This document shows, in pieces, positions 37,646 to 37,778 of a stretch of 37,778 nucleotides of DNA. Source of the DNA: Stramenopiles sp. TOSAG23-3 (Eukaryota > Sar). Position numbers and translations under genes: made by a program. The stretch spans positions 1 through 37,778 of the forward strand of contig LT642190.1 of NCBI GenBank assembly GCA_900128585.1, read 5' to 3'. Each line of letters begins with the position of its first letter. Positions within the stretch are counted from its first letter, which is position 1. Under the pieces are notes generated by a model that searched no databases, was not told the DNA's origin, and was given only the letters and a program-made list of their open reading frames with translations.

Positions 37646-37778
37646 GTTGACGTGTCAGATCTCAGTGCTCTGGTACTATTCCGTTGCACGAGAATGGAAT
37701 TGATACGAAAGAGCAAACGTTGATGCTGTGGCGAAAGTACAGTTGGAACTTTACAAAACTGTTTACTACACTGCATGA

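Overview
This is nuclear DNA from a unicellular eukaryote. It encodes MCM2, eIF4A, a TM9SF protein, CYP51, a purple acid phosphatase and a many-domain cold-shock (Unr/CSDE1-like) protein. None of the large reading frames needs an intron. Genes are GC-rich, while the gaps between them are AT-rich and full of TTTC/TTCTTT pyrimidine tracts. The lineage cannot be fixed from the window. The mix of a 12-TM-type cyclase with a FYVE finger, a CYP51 fused to cytochrome b5 and an animal-type phosphatase fits a free-living protist, but that is inference.

Layout, left to right: CYP51-cytochrome b5 fusion (+), repeat-rich RxRxxS protein (-), MCM2 (-), TM9SF protein with a one-base frameshift in a 7-G run (+), secreted propeller plus alpha/alpha protein (-), membrane U-box protein (+), ankyrin/EF-hand-like protein (-), purple acid phosphatase (+), FYVE-containing adenylyl cyclase (-), orphan gene with a duplicated 3' end (+), putative proteasome-assembly chaperone PAC1 (+), Unr/CSDE1-like protein (-), a candidate structured RNA of about 215 nt (+), eIF4A (+), secreted orphan (-). 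Strands alternate almost perfectly. Convergent gaps are short (about 150-320 bp) and gaps containing 5' ends are long (about 0.55-3.4 kb).

Four things stand out. (1) A degenerate motif around TTCAATGCTRTGT occurs more than 20 times, on both strands, almost only in the long AT-rich gaps, and several times as inverted pairs about 85-90 bp apart. This looks like a family of tiny inverted-repeat elements or a hairpin signal. (2) The adenylyl cyclase has its C2-like catalytic domain before its C1-like domain, with a FYVE zinc finger between them. (3) A locus upstream of eIF4A can fold into a closed, branched RNA whose many G-U pairs point to transcription from the + strand. (4) CYP51 carries its own C-terminal cytochrome b5 domain.

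The genes do not form a pathway. They are a housekeeping mix: replication, translation, sterol synthesis, membrane traffic, signalling and secretion. No CRISPR, rRNA, convincing canonical tRNA or intact transposase was found.
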